DNA of 64,000 bases from a virus. Below are positions 20,201-30,027 of this stretch, one piece after another. The notes under the pieces are model-generated. The model was not told the DNA's origin and made no database searches. It saw only the letters and a list, made by a program, of their open reading frames with translations. Positions within the stretch are counted from its first letter, which is position 1. Each line of letters opens with the position of its first letter. The stretch covers positions 1 through 64,000 of the IMG/VR virus record IMGVR_UViG_3300020183_000023; one strand, 5' to 3'. The position numbers were made by a program, and so were the translations under genes.

Positions 20201-20758
20201 TACAATACGAACTCCACTTTTCCTTGTTGTTTTATTTGTAACAATATCTGCATACAGTTCTGGAACCTGAGCATTTATTGTGCTGGCAATTTGTGCTGCA
20301 GAAATATTTGAAATATCATTAAATTTATCTGCAGAAAATAAAATACTAAAAACGCCAGACTCTGTTTGTACTAATAATGTGTCTTTATCTGATAAATTAA
20401 ATGGTTCAGAAATAGTACTAGAAACAGTTGGATGAAGGACTGCGGAACCATAAAAAACTTCAATAATTTTATTTAATGTAGGAACAGATTGTTTTGGAGC
20501 AAAAATTGAAGGGAGAGCCAATTGCCGAAAAGAGTTTTGGTCTAATCCAGAGTTTTGTGAAATAGAAAAATTATATCTATTGGCAAGACTTGTTAAAAAC
20601 CCACTTTCTGCAGTAGTTAGAAATAATTGTTTTCTGGCTTGAGAAAGCTGCTCAATAACAAAAGTATCACCAGTCGCAATTGCTTGCAGCAGACCTCTTA
20701 ATGTAGTCTGCTCTTCTTTTAAGAATGAGTCTGGCAGAAAATCAAAAACAGAACTCAC
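17213..20758 (-). CDS. Baseplate wedge protein in gpI position
   Basis: An 1181-residue protein directly after baseplate J. The N-terminus (LPDSFLKEEQTTLRGLLQAI, LTTAESGFLTSLANRYNF) resembles the helical start of phage baseplate proteins that pack on gpJ/gp6, much like the J N-terminus. The rest is a chain of beta-rich modules (IGDHISISN ... LNGTYEIINCGYDYFEIKTF) similar to modules in the J gene. It begins with GTG at 20758, preceded by AGAGGATG and overlapping the J stop (GTGA). The W-J-I order suggests it is the gpI/wedge equivalent, greatly enlarged. Function is inferred from synteny. Confidence 0.55.
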   Translation of the reverse strand: MSSVFDFLPDSFLKEEQTTLRGLLQAIATGDTFVIEQLSQARKQLFLTTAESGFLTSLANRYNFSISQNSGLDQNSFRQLALPSIFAPKQSVPTLNKIIEVFYGSAVLHPTVSSTISEPFNLSDKDTLLVQTESGVFSILFSADKFNDISNISAAQIASTINAQVPELYADIVTNKTTRKSGVRIVSRDFGISAKIKVIGGSVQNKLKFEGYKDSCSSVGTEWRVNHYSDAIYSDVVRFTWIGGPNPNLPILDIGDHISISNLVDSTFVEFSKLNGTYEIINCGYDYFEIKTFNFLYTNVNFTQSESSNFAITTKDFRTIFTNDLFAYVSEARSGIVDVNIPVIPPIVRKKQEGASRFRNQTAQLLDINPSKLIIPFPNSFPDSGVVALRSARFSNGFIQKYFYYNNKNVPSGNTQELVIDEAIQNSTPYLSATECGVAFESVQMKDPINGYLDNSELIIDTPRLNHNLENIEEVKFEDVNLDQPIFKHKTIKNIRIPPDADEVSFENGMDTQLLYIQFIDELTQEKYYFNYLPDPEDPDNSTLLRCIPTPDERFVRAVMCSMNPDVVAGEVTRSIGPNTYPSSDTTTTYTHNFNTIYTSFMMADADTNSNLHGIRIVDDVNTVKFTSAPHQSLANVNTYVLDYQHVFANFTRIVSINLPLPASPNSENTITIIHNLFSNNLITEIRIRPPANSMNLQPHSIFEGPRIFFKDNVGIQSDTQFQLSYMNTTETLYVDIFMMASYFNPVESVNGKLLRDDINKLHKVRRTLDKEKFSFEILGTGPAPYGSGTITSVGKNVYGVGTKFLSEVKPNDLIILSTTQNREVASIISDTRLRLRSGFNPSLATPTVFKVATPTANDGPLGAPIKYNGAWIFGFNVIFKPDASRKTDIAFEFPDRISRGYAKFTNGSIVKLLDFGFIPISRFGIATYLKTIYLQVHSQEDKFVYFKSNIGVPLDYNPIDPSTWVIIRDGKCRRSGVFGGEEFRYYMPKPLSQWNRNNFFKNATLFLASASIPENQNIVGSYLYDVTGKISPYTISANFSRLERPIVSFESPGILYIDSTENLPSSGFCIINFGNSLQEGPIKYDLAIPGNPAQLKIDPAYVFKNSHSANSYIRVISKPSAPEIGIGGKQYPVYITGATQVRVTLQQTLQTLVSVGVKLNIKVQLPDLKYEDPGIAPFQE

Positions 20759-23700
20759 AATAGAACATCCTCTGGTTTTGAAATACGAGGAACTTCAAAA
20801 CTTCCTACTTTAATAACACCTTCGTTAGCTATCGGTAAAGTAAAATCAATTTGTACATTTTTAACACCAGGAACTTCTTGTACATGTTTTATGATTTCAC
20901 TAACTACAACTTCTTTGCCAACTCCCAAAGCATTTATATAAGAAGTAATTGCAGATTTAACTGGATTTTTGATTGAATTCAAAGAAATACCATCTTTTGA
21001 ATCAACAGTTAATGCTATCTGAATACTCTTAATTAGTGGCGCTGAAACTTCAATTGATGTTCCAGCGGCTCGAACTCCTGGGTAGGCAATTATGTTAGAC
21101 GGAAGGCCATCAAGAACGCGATGGGCTTCTGCAATTAATTCCGTGTAATATTTGTAACCATCTACACCAACAGTCGTTGATTCATCAAAATCTAGTTTAT
21201 GCAAACATTTTATTTTTGTATTGAATGCCGGACTGAGTTTATATGCAGATGTTTGCGGCATCAAATATAATTCAGCATCATTTTGAATTGCGTTATGGTG
21301 AGCGTATCCAGAAACCCATCTATATGATTTAAATGGGACAGATTCTTGAAAAAGAATTGCATTTTTTGAATTTGCTAAAAATAAAGTTTTAGAAACGCTT
21401 GTTGCATTTGGAATAATTGCTTCAACAAATAAATCAAATTCATTATTCAGGCCAATTTTTGTTATTGTCCAAGAACCGATCAACGATGTATCAAACCATG
21501 TTGGAGTTCCTGGACTAGCGTTTTTAATTATTAAAATATCATTCTCAAAAACAGAATCAGAATCCCAAATGCGAATGTGGCGTTTATCTGCGGTATTCTG
21601 AGAATGCGTATCGTTAATTGGACCAGATTGCCATTTTAAATTACCAACCGCACCATCGGCATTAATTTCAGTATTTCCAAGAGCCAAAATTTCTGCTACT
21701 GCATTATCATTTTTAATGATGAAAATATTTTTGCCATTATGAGCGACAATTCTAAATTTTCCTCGATTTTGAATTGCAAATGCTTCTGAAAAATAAATCC
21801 AATCGTCTGTGCTAACAGAAAGATCACGAAGTTGCATATCTTCGTGAGAAGAAAAAGAAAAATCTACGTAAACAAATCCATTTCCTAATGGTTTAATTCT
21901 GTAATAAACAGATTCATCATTAGAAATTTTCCAATCTGAAGAAATTTTAGGCACTCCAGATTTATAATTTGTTTTTATATTTTTTTCGTTTTTAAGCATT
22001 GGCACAAACATAAACTCTGTAGTTTCTCTATTCAGACCAATACCAGATACATTGATTTCATCGTCCATAATATTTGTTCTAGAAGTCTGAACGTAAATAT
22101 CATTTAAATTTTTTGCAACAATTCTAAATCTTCCGTTATTGGAAGATTTTATAAAACCAGAAATAGAAACAACATCACCGACAGAAAAATCTGATTGATT
22201 GTTGAGTGGGCCTATTTTGATAAAACCTGTATATATTCCAGAAGATTGGTAGATTGCAGACATTGTCCCAGAATCAATAGTGTTTCTTGCTACAACAGTT
22301 TCTGTTGTAATATTTGGAGCAATTACATAAATGATTTTTTCATCTTCAATATGCACTACCGGATAACCAATATACTTTCCTGTTTCATCTTCAATAGGAG
22401 AAATACATTGATTATTTGTATTAAATATAGATGTATAGTTGCATAAAAACGGAGAAGTTGTTGATTGCGATCCGCGAAGAATAAGCATATCTCCAACTTT
22501 TGCGTTGAATACGCCAGAACCGCTTGTAACTTGTAATTTTGCAATTGCAGAATTCACTTTTGTAATTTCGACAGTTTCACCACCAATAATACCGCTTTGG
22601 GATTTTCTAAAAACAAAACGACCATTATTCGGACTAGGGCGAGAGTATGCTACTCCCGTGGAAATTTTAAACCAAGTTTCAATATCCGGAGAGTTATTGG
22701 GTGTGATTTTTGAGTCTAACGTAGATGCGCTTGGCTGAGTTCTGTATGCTTTATAAATCGGCGCTGGAATAAGATTATAAACTTCAACAAATGAACCACG
22801 CGGCATTGATTGTGCTAAAGAAAAATCTGTTCTAATTTTAACAGAGCTATCTTGTCTTGATGCAGAGGTTTTGGCGCTTGCAATCACTGAATTTGCAGTA
22901 ACACCTGTAATTTTGACTGCGCCAGAAGAACCTAGATTATAAGAATTGAATTGAATATAATATTCATCTTGAATACGTGAAATTTCTGCCTGAATATCTA
23001 AAGGACTAATTGCAGTAAATCTAAGCCACCGTTCAAGCGCTTTTGCCATTCCTGGAATCAAAATGCACTCTTGGTCTGCATATACAGAACTAAATCCTGT
23101 ATTTAATATTTTCTGCTGAGATGGTAATGGAGCATCATCATATTGTACCAACGCTGTAATTTTATTATCTATGGGCGAGTAGGTATGTATGTGTGCAATG
23201 CATCCAAAAGGCGCTCTGGCTGAATGATAATAATTACTATTTAAAATAGAAGTTAAATCATTTCGTGCCGTAGTATTACCATGAGTATGGTACGTTGGAT
23301 ATTTAACAATTTTTGTTTTATCTGTAGTTTCAGTGACATCAATGGTAAAAACAGGATTGTCAACGTAGTATTCTTGACATTTATCAAGAATGTCTTGGAT
23401 AGTTTTTGGTTCCAACGTATATGTCTGAATTGGTGCATAATCAGAAATATAGCTAACTGGCGTATAAGAATTCATTCTAATACCAGGCGCAGAAACTACA
23501 ACAGTATCTGGATCTGGTGTTTCGATAACTAAATAAGAACCTGAATATAGTTCTGTACCACCAATATTTAAAATATCGCCAATAACAAATGCACCAGATA
23601 AGTTAATAGAAATTGCGCTAATAGTGAATTTAACAATGTTTGCGCCAGTTGGGCTTGTATAATCTGATGGCGTAATAGTATATGATCCAGTATATTGCGT

Positions 23701-26700
23701 TCCTAAAACTGCTGGTCCAGAACATAATGTACATGTAATAACTAAAACAGATTTATCTACTTCTTGAAAAGAAGTGTGAGAAATTTTTAGTTGTGATTCA
23801 TTAGGATCAGTTGGGAACGAAAAATTAAATCTAAAATCATGAACAGGACCATATTGTGTTGATTTAATCACAAATGTGTCCGAAGGATTGCCTGCAAATG
23901 GTAAAGATGGGTAAACCGTATGGATCACTGTTGGTTTAAATAAAATATTAAAATCTGTAAAATCAAATGATCTATATGGACTATTTGGTTCAAAAAACGG
24001 TCTATTTTCATCATCTGGATCTTTAATTGTAAAAAATAGCTGATTGCCTGGACCAGAGCCAAAAGGGCTGACAGTTTCTGTCAAAACTTTTTTATACAGA
24101 GGAATACTTGTCGTTTTATTTGTTGAATCTAGATCCATCTCAACAACTAATTTATCAACTGGCGTGAACGGTAAATCATTCAATCTAACTGATAAATTAG
24201 TTTTATTTTCATTTGTACCGTAAATAGTCTGCGGTTTTGGTTGAAGAACATCAATCCCCCGTGTAAAACCCGCAAATGGTGCGGAAGAATCATTATTATA
24301 AACACGAGAAATTACACTAGAGTTTCTGCCAGAAATAAAAGCTTCTTGCAATCCTTTTGGATAATCTAAAATATTTTGTGAGGCGCGAGAAGCAGGATTT
24401 CTTTCATCGTTTAAAATTTCTGTTTCTGTTGTGCCAAAACTTAAATATCCGCGAGTATTATAAAAATCTTTTGGATAAGTAGGCCCATTAATTTGTAAAA
24501 TATATGGAGCACCACCACCAATGAATCCACTATTTTTTGAAGCAATATGTGGCTGAATACTAGCTGCTACGGCAGGCACAAAAACGTTTTGTGCTGACGA
24601 TACAGAAGCTAGAACTGAAATTTTTGAATCATTTTCAGAAAAATTATTGCTACGAATAGCTAATTGTCTAGGGGAAATTTTGTATGCATATCCACCAATT
24701 AATATTTTGTTAATTTCTGTGGTTAAAACATCTACCGTTTGGTAATCAGAAATTGGAATATTAATGATTTGAGGAATAGAATTTTCACATTTGAACGCAT
24801 GTAACATGCCAACAGTTAAATCAAATGTTGACGGAACAGATGGTATATATCCATCAATTGTTGTTTTGCCTAATGTTGCAGACGCAATTGCTGAAACGGG
24901 CAGATCAATATAAAATTCATTGATTGTTGGTGCCGGAGAGTTTTTAATAACTGCGGTATATGGAAAAGTTAATCCAGGAAACATTGACTGAACGAGAGGG
25001 CTTGCATCTGTGATTCTAAATGTTTCTAATGGCTGAAATCCATGATTTGGTAAAATCACTTTAATCATTGGATCGCCAACAGTCGCTTCAATCAATGTGT
25101 CAGAAAAAATACCAAAAAAAGCTTCTCGTTCAATTTTTGATGTTTCAATATCAATGAATGTATCTTTTTGTACAAAAAAATTAATTGTGTTTGGAACAAA
25201 CGTATCTGTAATACCAGAAATTAATTTTTTAAATTTAAAATTAGATACTGAAACTACTTCAGTTACTTGGTGAAATCCAAGTAAGTCTGTGTCATTTAAT
25301 TGTGAGCTAGGCGCTAGATTTGTTGCAGTTAACTCAAATGTTTGGCCGACAATAAAATTATGATTTTGAGATGTAGAAACAGAAAAAGTTACATATCCTT
25401 CTGAATCTGTTGTTGTATGAGTCATAGGGCATAGATTAAACAATTGGTCTTCGCCGCGAGTACACAATCCTTTTTGTAAAACTTTCATTAAGCTGTTTGT
25501 TCTACCTGGCATTTTATTTGCCACAGAAGAATCACTGGCTAGAAAAATAAAATCGCCTAATTCAATTCCAGAATAAACTGTATTATCTGTATTCAATAAT
25601 CTAATAATATTTAAATCTGGAGACAAAATTTGTGGAGTTAAAGAACTAGAACCGCTTACGGCAAGTTGTCTAATTGTAAATTCTCCATCAACCCCTACTA
25701 CAATTCTTGGCGCACCAAAATTTGTTTTTCCTGCTGAAAAAACTCCGCTCACTGCTTCTTTTGATCTAATTTCTGCGCGAGTATATTTTGAAGAAACAGT
25801 TACGTTATCATTTAATTGCGGTTCTTTAATTAATTTAATTTCGCCACGAACACGATTAATTTCAAAATCTGGTTCTGCTCCATAACTTTCTAATTTATCT
25901 GATGCATTAAATAATTTATTTACACCAATCCATGTTGCAGGTAGACCAGTGGATGTAACAGTTTCAATTTTCACTGATCCAGATGCACTAAGCGTCTGCC
26001 ATGAAGAGAAAGCTAATTTTGAGCCAACTTGATATACCTTAACTCCAGCAACTTTCTTTTTGAAAATTTTAATCCAGTCTGTTATTTGCGCTGTTGAAAT
26101 GGTTCTGCCTATTGCTAAAAAATCTTGATTAGTAATAGAAAAAACTTGCGGAACACCATCGACTGTCATTTGGACATTTGTTAAATCTAATTCAGTCAAC
26201 GATAACCATGGGAAATTAGCTGTATATACTGTTGCTGAACTGCCTTTAAAAGACATTAATGCATTATTTTTATAAAGATAAATTGGCCTAACTACGTGAG
26301 TAGGAAGTCCTAATATAACTTGAAGTGGGCTTGGAAGAATTTGCAAAGTTTCTGCTGTACCTGAAATATCAAATATTGATAAAACAGAACCATTTTTTGC
26401 CGTGCGGAATCCTAAACTTGATGCGCTGTTTAAAATAACTGCGTTAAACGCTCGAACAATTTCAGAAGGCTGAACTGCTAGTAGGTTAGCATATTGAGAA
26501 ATGCTAATATAAAATCTAGAAGAAACTCCATCTAACACAATATCTAAATACATTCTATCTTGAAGAGTATACGGTCCAGGCTCTACGCCTTCAGCTACGC
26601 ACCCAGTAATTGGATAATTGGATGTTTTAAGAAAAATTTCTTGTCCACTAGATTTTACTAGTAGATCTTCATAATCTAATCCTTTGAAAGACGGTTCAAG

Positions 26701-27711
26701 ACCTGATCCATCATCAATGTAAATTTTTGTTGCTTCATTTTGATTAGTTGATTCAACAATATTTAATGATGTGATTGTTTTGCCGCTTTCGGGATCTCGT
26801 AATCCTTGCAAAGAACTAGAAATTGAAAGCTTTGTACCTCTGCTTAATGAAGCAATATAACTTGCAATTCTTTGCCTTAAAGACTCGTCGCCTTCGGCAC
26901 TTGTTCCGTTTGTAAAATTAGAAATATTTGTGACAGACGCCCCAGAAAAAGGAGGGGAGACGAATTCTTTTACAGCGCCGGATGATACGTTTCCTAATTC
27001 GCCAAAAGAAGTGCATGTTGCTGTTGTATAAACAGTATCTTCACCATCAAAAAGACTTGTTGTGCGATCAATAGTATATTGAACTGGAACATTACCATTA
27101 GATCCTGGCGCAAGAATCAAAGTTCCTGCTGTAATTTGCCGATTGCCCCCTTGCGAAAGGACAGCGGATTCACCAAATGTATGATTATTCACTAATGGAG
27201 TTGCATTATTTAATGTCAATGACCAATAAGTAGTATTGTTTTGAATGTCTGTATATTGAATTGGACCTTCTTCATTTGGAGTGTTTCTTCCTAGATAAAA
27301 AGATCCAGATGATGGCCAACCAGTACAATCTTGTAAATAAACTTTTAATGATCCTGCGTATGGCGCAGGTTTGCCAATATAAACTGAGGTGGCTTTTTTA
27401 GAGAACGCTGAAGATATTTTTACTTGTCCACTAGAGCGTTTAGACGGAAAACGGCCAAAACCACCAACTCCGTTAGGAATTTGAGCTTCAATTGCTTTTT
27501 CATCTAACTCACTTCCAACTAATGTTTGGAGATTTGAGCTCTCTAAGATTTTCAATACACCTAATTGGTTTTGATAATCTTGCAGGGCTGCTGCTTCTAA
27601 AATTGTAGAAGTCACACTCCCTTCACTAACATCGGTAATATCCGTATTAGCAGTGAGCTTACGAATCATATCAGCTAAAATCGATTGAACGCTTTTAACT
27701 GTTATCGCCAT
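20755..27711 (-). CDS. Giant baseplate J-like wedge protein
   Basis: 2318 residues. The N-terminal ~330 residues fit the baseplate-J (P2 gpJ/T4 gp6) family: helical start (VTSTILEAAALQDYQNQLGV), then GTLILAPGSNGNVPVQYTID and NISNFTNGTSAEGDESLRQR. The last ~170 residues match the family end (PLIKSIQIALTVDSKDGISL, VVVSEIIKHVQEVPGVKNVQ). Typical J proteins are ~300-650 residues, so ~1700 residues are inserted between the two family ends. The insert is beta-rich with recurring modules (NNGRFRIVAKNLNDIYVQTS, QNRGKFRIVAHNGKNIFIIK). The J part should form the wedge that triggers sheath contraction. GGAG precedes the ATG. Confidence 0.85.
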   Translation of the reverse strand: MAITVKSVQSILADMIRKLTANTDITDVSEGSVTSTILEAAALQDYQNQLGVLKILESSNLQTLVGSELDEKAIEAQIPNGVGGFGRFPSKRSSGQVKISSAFSKKATSVYIGKPAPYAGSLKVYLQDCTGWPSSGSFYLGRNTPNEEGPIQYTDIQNNTTYWSLTLNNATPLVNNHTFGESAVLSQGGNRQITAGTLILAPGSNGNVPVQYTIDRTTSLFDGEDTVYTTATCTSFGELGNVSSGAVKEFVSPPFSGASVTNISNFTNGTSAEGDESLRQRIASYIASLSRGTKLSISSSLQGLRDPESGKTITSLNIVESTNQNEATKIYIDDGSGLEPSFKGLDYEDLLVKSSGQEIFLKTSNYPITGCVAEGVEPGPYTLQDRMYLDIVLDGVSSRFYISISQYANLLAVQPSEIVRAFNAVILNSASSLGFRTAKNGSVLSIFDISGTAETLQILPSPLQVILGLPTHVVRPIYLYKNNALMSFKGSSATVYTANFPWLSLTELDLTNVQMTVDGVPQVFSITNQDFLAIGRTISTAQITDWIKIFKKKVAGVKVYQVGSKLAFSSWQTLSASGSVKIETVTSTGLPATWIGVNKLFNASDKLESYGAEPDFEINRVRGEIKLIKEPQLNDNVTVSSKYTRAEIRSKEAVSGVFSAGKTNFGAPRIVVGVDGEFTIRQLAVSGSSSLTPQILSPDLNIIRLLNTDNTVYSGIELGDFIFLASDSSVANKMPGRTNSLMKVLQKGLCTRGEDQLFNLCPMTHTTTDSEGYVTFSVSTSQNHNFIVGQTFELTATNLAPSSQLNDTDLLGFHQVTEVVSVSNFKFKKLISGITDTFVPNTINFFVQKDTFIDIETSKIEREAFFGIFSDTLIEATVGDPMIKVILPNHGFQPLETFRITDASPLVQSMFPGLTFPYTAVIKNSPAPTINEFYIDLPVSAIASATLGKTTIDGYIPSVPSTFDLTVGMLHAFKCENSIPQIINIPISDYQTVDVLTTEINKILIGGYAYKISPRQLAIRSNNFSENDSKISVLASVSSAQNVFVPAVAASIQPHIASKNSGFIGGGAPYILQINGPTYPKDFYNTRGYLSFGTTETEILNDERNPASRASQNILDYPKGLQEAFISGRNSSVISRVYNNDSSAPFAGFTRGIDVLQPKPQTIYGTNENKTNLSVRLNDLPFTPVDKLVVEMDLDSTNKTTSIPLYKKVLTETVSPFGSGPGNQLFFTIKDPDDENRPFFEPNSPYRSFDFTDFNILFKPTVIHTVYPSLPFAGNPSDTFVIKSTQYGPVHDFRFNFSFPTDPNESQLKISHTSFQEVDKSVLVITCTLCSGPAVLGTQYTGSYTITPSDYTSPTGANIVKFTISAISINLSGAFVIGDILNIGGTELYSGSYLVIETPDPDTVVVSAPGIRMNSYTPVSYISDYAPIQTYTLEPKTIQDILDKCQEYYVDNPVFTIDVTETTDKTKIVKYPTYHTHGNTTARNDLTSILNSNYYHSARAPFGCIAHIHTYSPIDNKITALVQYDDAPLPSQQKILNTGFSSVYADQECILIPGMAKALERWLRFTAISPLDIQAEISRIQDEYYIQFNSYNLGSSGAVKITGVTANSVIASAKTSASRQDSSVKIRTDFSLAQSMPRGSFVEVYNLIPAPIYKAYRTQPSASTLDSKITPNNSPDIETWFKISTGVAYSRPSPNNGRFVFRKSQSGIIGGETVEITKVNSAIAKLQVTSGSGVFNAKVGDMLILRGSQSTTSPFLCNYTSIFNTNNQCISPIEDETGKYIGYPVVHIEDEKIIYVIAPNITTETVVARNTIDSGTMSAIYQSSGIYTGFIKIGPLNNQSDFSVGDVVSISGFIKSSNNGRFRIVAKNLNDIYVQTSRTNIMDDEINVSGIGLNRETTEFMFVPMLKNEKNIKTNYKSGVPKISSDWKISNDESVYYRIKPLGNGFVYVDFSFSSHEDMQLRDLSVSTDDWIYFSEAFAIQNRGKFRIVAHNGKNIFIIKNDNAVAEILALGNTEINADGAVGNLKWQSGPINDTHSQNTADKRHIRIWDSDSVFENDILIIKNASPGTPTWFDTSLIGSWTITKIGLNNEFDLFVEAIIPNATSVSKTLFLANSKNAILFQESVPFKSYRWVSGYAHHNAIQNDAELYLMPQTSAYKLSPAFNTKIKCLHKLDFDESTTVGVDGYKYYTELIAEAHRVLDGLPSNIIAYPGVRAAGTSIEVSAPLIKSIQIALTVDSKDGISLNSIKNPVKSAITSYINALGVGKEVVVSEIIKHVQEVPGVKNVQIDFTLPIANEGVIKVGSFEVPRISKPEDVLL

Positions 27712-27724
27712 TTTTAATTCTCCA

Positions 27725-29272
27725 TCAAATCACAAAAGCTAATGGTATTAGTTGGTTAGATCCAGCAATTGTAACAAATACCGTCATTCCAATTTTATTA
27801 TCTGCAGAAATATTTATATCTCTAAGTGTAACAGATGTAAAACGTAGATCTTGTTTCAATGTTTGTTCAATCACTGATGCTATTTTCGTTGAAGTTGTAG
27901 CACCTTGCAAGGCAAAACCAATATTATTTGATAATCCATAATTAGGGTGTAATGGCAATTGCCCTTTTTCAGTTTCAATCATTAATCGCGCAGTTTGCCT
28001 TACGTTATTTATTCCAAATTGATATTTTAAATCTCCGCTAGTATCAAGCAAAAGATCGCCAGTAATATCGTCTCGAGCTATATCTACTCCAAATGATAAA
28101 AGAGCTTTATCTAATTGTTTTAACTCGCCTTCAGTTGGTTCTGGAATATTTGTATACGGCGCAGAAACCGTTACCGGAATTTTAACTAAAGAAAAATCTG
28201 TGATAGTTTCTGGCTGAAACACCCGAATGAAAGGAACGTGTGAAATTGATAGTTTAGATAAATCTTGATTTCCACTAAGATAAATAGTAGCAGAACCGTC
28301 ACGGTTATCGTTAACCTGTTGAATTTTTCTAACTTCTTCTGGAACAATACGGCTTCCTATCTTGATAGCTGAATTGATTCGGAATTTTTCTTGTTGAGAA
28401 ATAGGAACCCTCAAAGTAGCCGCACTTCCGCTTTCTAACAAAAGAATTTTTTCACCGTATAAATCTATATATGGCGGTTTTAAATTATTCACCGTTACTA
28501 GCTCATACCATCTATCTGCGCTGCCTAAGTAATCTTGAGCCATTTGTTGTAAACTTTTTTCAAATGGAACAACGATATAACTGCGGTATATATTTTCTAC
28601 CCTAACATCAGAATTACTTTCAATTAATTTAGAATTTGCAAATGCCAAAAGATTAGGGGCGATATTTTTTTGATATTTAAACTCAATGATAATACCTTCT
28701 ATATAGTTTTCTAGCTCAATAGTATTATTGAGAATTTGCAAATCAGAAATAAAATAATCTCTTTGTTTTGGAGAACTTTTTCTATTTCTAACAGAATCGT
28801 AATAGGAATCTCCTAAACCAATGAAATCAAACGCAATATCTCTTTGGGATTTTAAAAATTTCAGCATTTCTTTAAAATTTTCAACAGAAAAATTTTGAAC
28901 TCTTTGTTTTTCTTGTTCAATAAATGATTCTTCTGGATCAGTCAATTCCATTGAATTGATATTGATTAAATTCAATAATTCAGTCATTTCTGCAAAAATG
29001 TTTAAATCTCTGAATGGATTGACCGCTGCACCATTTTCGTAACTTTCAATAAAATCATGAAATTGTAAAATTTGTTTAACAAGAAACTCATCCCCGTTTG
29101 CATAATTTGTAAATAACTCTGTTATTTTGTTCTTATTTTTTACAAACCATGGCCAACGATCAGAAGCCAGCTTTGGAAATAGTCCTAAAGCTGGAGAGCC
29201 GCCGGTTCGAACAAGAAGATACAATTGCAAATCTATCTGTAATGAAAATCTGTCGGTGTACTGCGTTGCCAT
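27725..29272 (-). CDS. Baseplate gp25/W-like protein fused to LysM-like and N-terminal domains
   Basis: 515 residues, first gene of the late operon. The C-terminal ~130 residues fit the GPW/gp25 baseplate family (ITGDLLLDTSGDLKYQFGIN, VRQTARLMIETEKGQLPLHP, NYGLSN, DLRFTSVTLRDINIS). Just before lies a segment of the LysM-like kind used to hold tail proteins (SLQQMAQDYLGSADRWYELV, TVNNLKPPYIDLYGEKILLL). Residues 1-220 are helical and charged with no known family. Standard gp25/W is ~130 residues, so this is a fusion. In T4 and P2, gp25/W joins the wedge to the first sheath ring. The next gene downstream is baseplate J. Confidence 0.8.
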   Translation of the reverse strand: MATQYTDRFSLQIDLQLYLLVRTGGSPALGLFPKLASDRWPWFVKNKNKITELFTNYANGDEFLVKQILQFHDFIESYENGAAVNPFRDLNIFAEMTELLNLININSMELTDPEESFIEQEKQRVQNFSVENFKEMLKFLKSQRDIAFDFIGLGDSYYDSVRNRKSSPKQRDYFISDLQILNNTIELENYIEGIIIEFKYQKNIAPNLLAFANSKLIESNSDVRVENIYRSYIVVPFEKSLQQMAQDYLGSADRWYELVTVNNLKPPYIDLYGEKILLLESGSAATLRVPISQQEKFRINSAIKIGSRIVPEEVRKIQQVNDNRDGSATIYLSGNQDLSKLSISHVPFIRVFQPETITDFSLVKIPVTVSAPYTNIPEPTEGELKQLDKALLSFGVDIARDDITGDLLLDTSGDLKYQFGINNVRQTARLMIETEKGQLPLHPNYGLSNNIGFALQGATTSTKIASVIEQTLKQDLRFTSVTLRDINISADNKIGMTVFVTIAGSNQLIPLAFVI

Positions 29273-29346
29273 TTTTCTTCCTCTTGTTCTTATTTTATAT
29301 CATTCCACCCGACCGTTTTCTCCAACCCTTCCTTTTATATATCCCA

Positions 29347-29354
29347 TATTTATA
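29347..29354 (-). promoter_or_regulatory. Candidate T4-type late promoter TATAAATA
   Basis: In the 168-base divergent gap 29273-29440 the minus strand contains an exact TATAAATA, the T4 late promoter -10 consensus, 75 bases before the first structural gene. No -35 is visible. A second partial match (GATATATAAAAGG) lies slightly downstream. On the plus strand the gap holds GATACAGTG near 29415, which may be part of an early promoter for the replication genes, but that is weak. Confidence 0.5.
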
Positions 29355-29440
29355 TAAAGCCAACTGTTTAAAACAAGAAGTAAAATAAATAACAAGTCAA
29401 CGCAAACAAACTAGGATACAGTGAAGAATACGGAGGATAT

Positions 29441-29731
29441 ATGAAAGATATCAACGGGCAACTGATGAAGTTCCTCCATGCTGCAACTGCGGAAGAAGAC
29501 TTAAACGAAATAGTTTATCAGCTGCGGGGAAGCAATTATCGTAGCTTACGACTTGTTAACCTTAGTAGAACAAAATTTATGGACTCAGATTTCTTATTTA
29601 ATAATCAACAATATAAAATTGTGGTAACTCGCAAATTACCACCTTTTGATTCTTCTATGTTTGAAGAAGAATATCTGGAGGAAGAGAATGAAATACTATC
29701 TGACGGAGATGACACAGAGTTTTGTCCGTAG
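29441..29731 (+). CDS. Small acidic protein of unknown function
   Basis: A 96-residue protein preceded by CGGAGG. The C-terminal third is strongly acidic (EEEYLEEENEILSDGDDTEF). It is the first gene of the plus-strand polymerase operon, and its end overlaps the next gene by 44 bases in another frame. No family is recognised. An early regulatory or host-takeover role is possible from position only. Confidence 0.5.
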   Translation: MKDINGQLMKFLHAATAEEDLNEIVYQLRGSNYRSLRLVNLSRTKFMDSDFLFNNQQYKIVVTRKLPPFDSSMFEEEYLEEENEILSDGDDTEFCP

Positions 29732-30014
29732 TCTTTGTATCGAAGATTATGGACACCCATATTTTTTATGGGCAGTTTCTACAGCTGGCGAAGCGGGAGA
29801 TCTTCTTTGGATAGAACAACCGTGGGCTTCTCCGTTTAGAAACGATTTTATTAAATTCATGACTGAGCCGCAAGAATACGATATGAAACAAGAGTGGAAA
29901 GTAATTTTTGAATTTAATGACTTAAAGCAATTGCCAGATTATTTAATAAATAATGAAATTTTAAATCAAAATTATAAAAAAGCACTATTACAAGAAATAT
30001 CCGTAATTATTTAA
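29688..30014 (+). CDS. Small protein of unknown function
   Basis: A 108-residue protein. I chose ATG 29688 because GGAGGAAG lies just before it; a longer reading from 29646 has no such site. It contains an aromatic stretch (YGHPYFLWAVSTAGEAGDLL) and a helical charged end. It is co-transcribed with the polymerase gene, which starts 14 bases after its stop. No family is recognised. Confidence 0.5.
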   Translation: MKYYLTEMTQSFVRSLCIEDYGHPYFLWAVSTAGEAGDLLWIEQPWASPFRNDFIKFMTEPQEYDMKQEWKVIFEFNDLKQLPDYLINNEILNQNYKKALLQEISVII

Positions 30015-30027
30015 CGAAAGATTTAAA

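Noticed and set aside
22195-22738. Plus-strand ORFs inside the baseplate J gene
   Set aside because: Antisense shadows with Cys/Ile/Phe-rich implausible composition.
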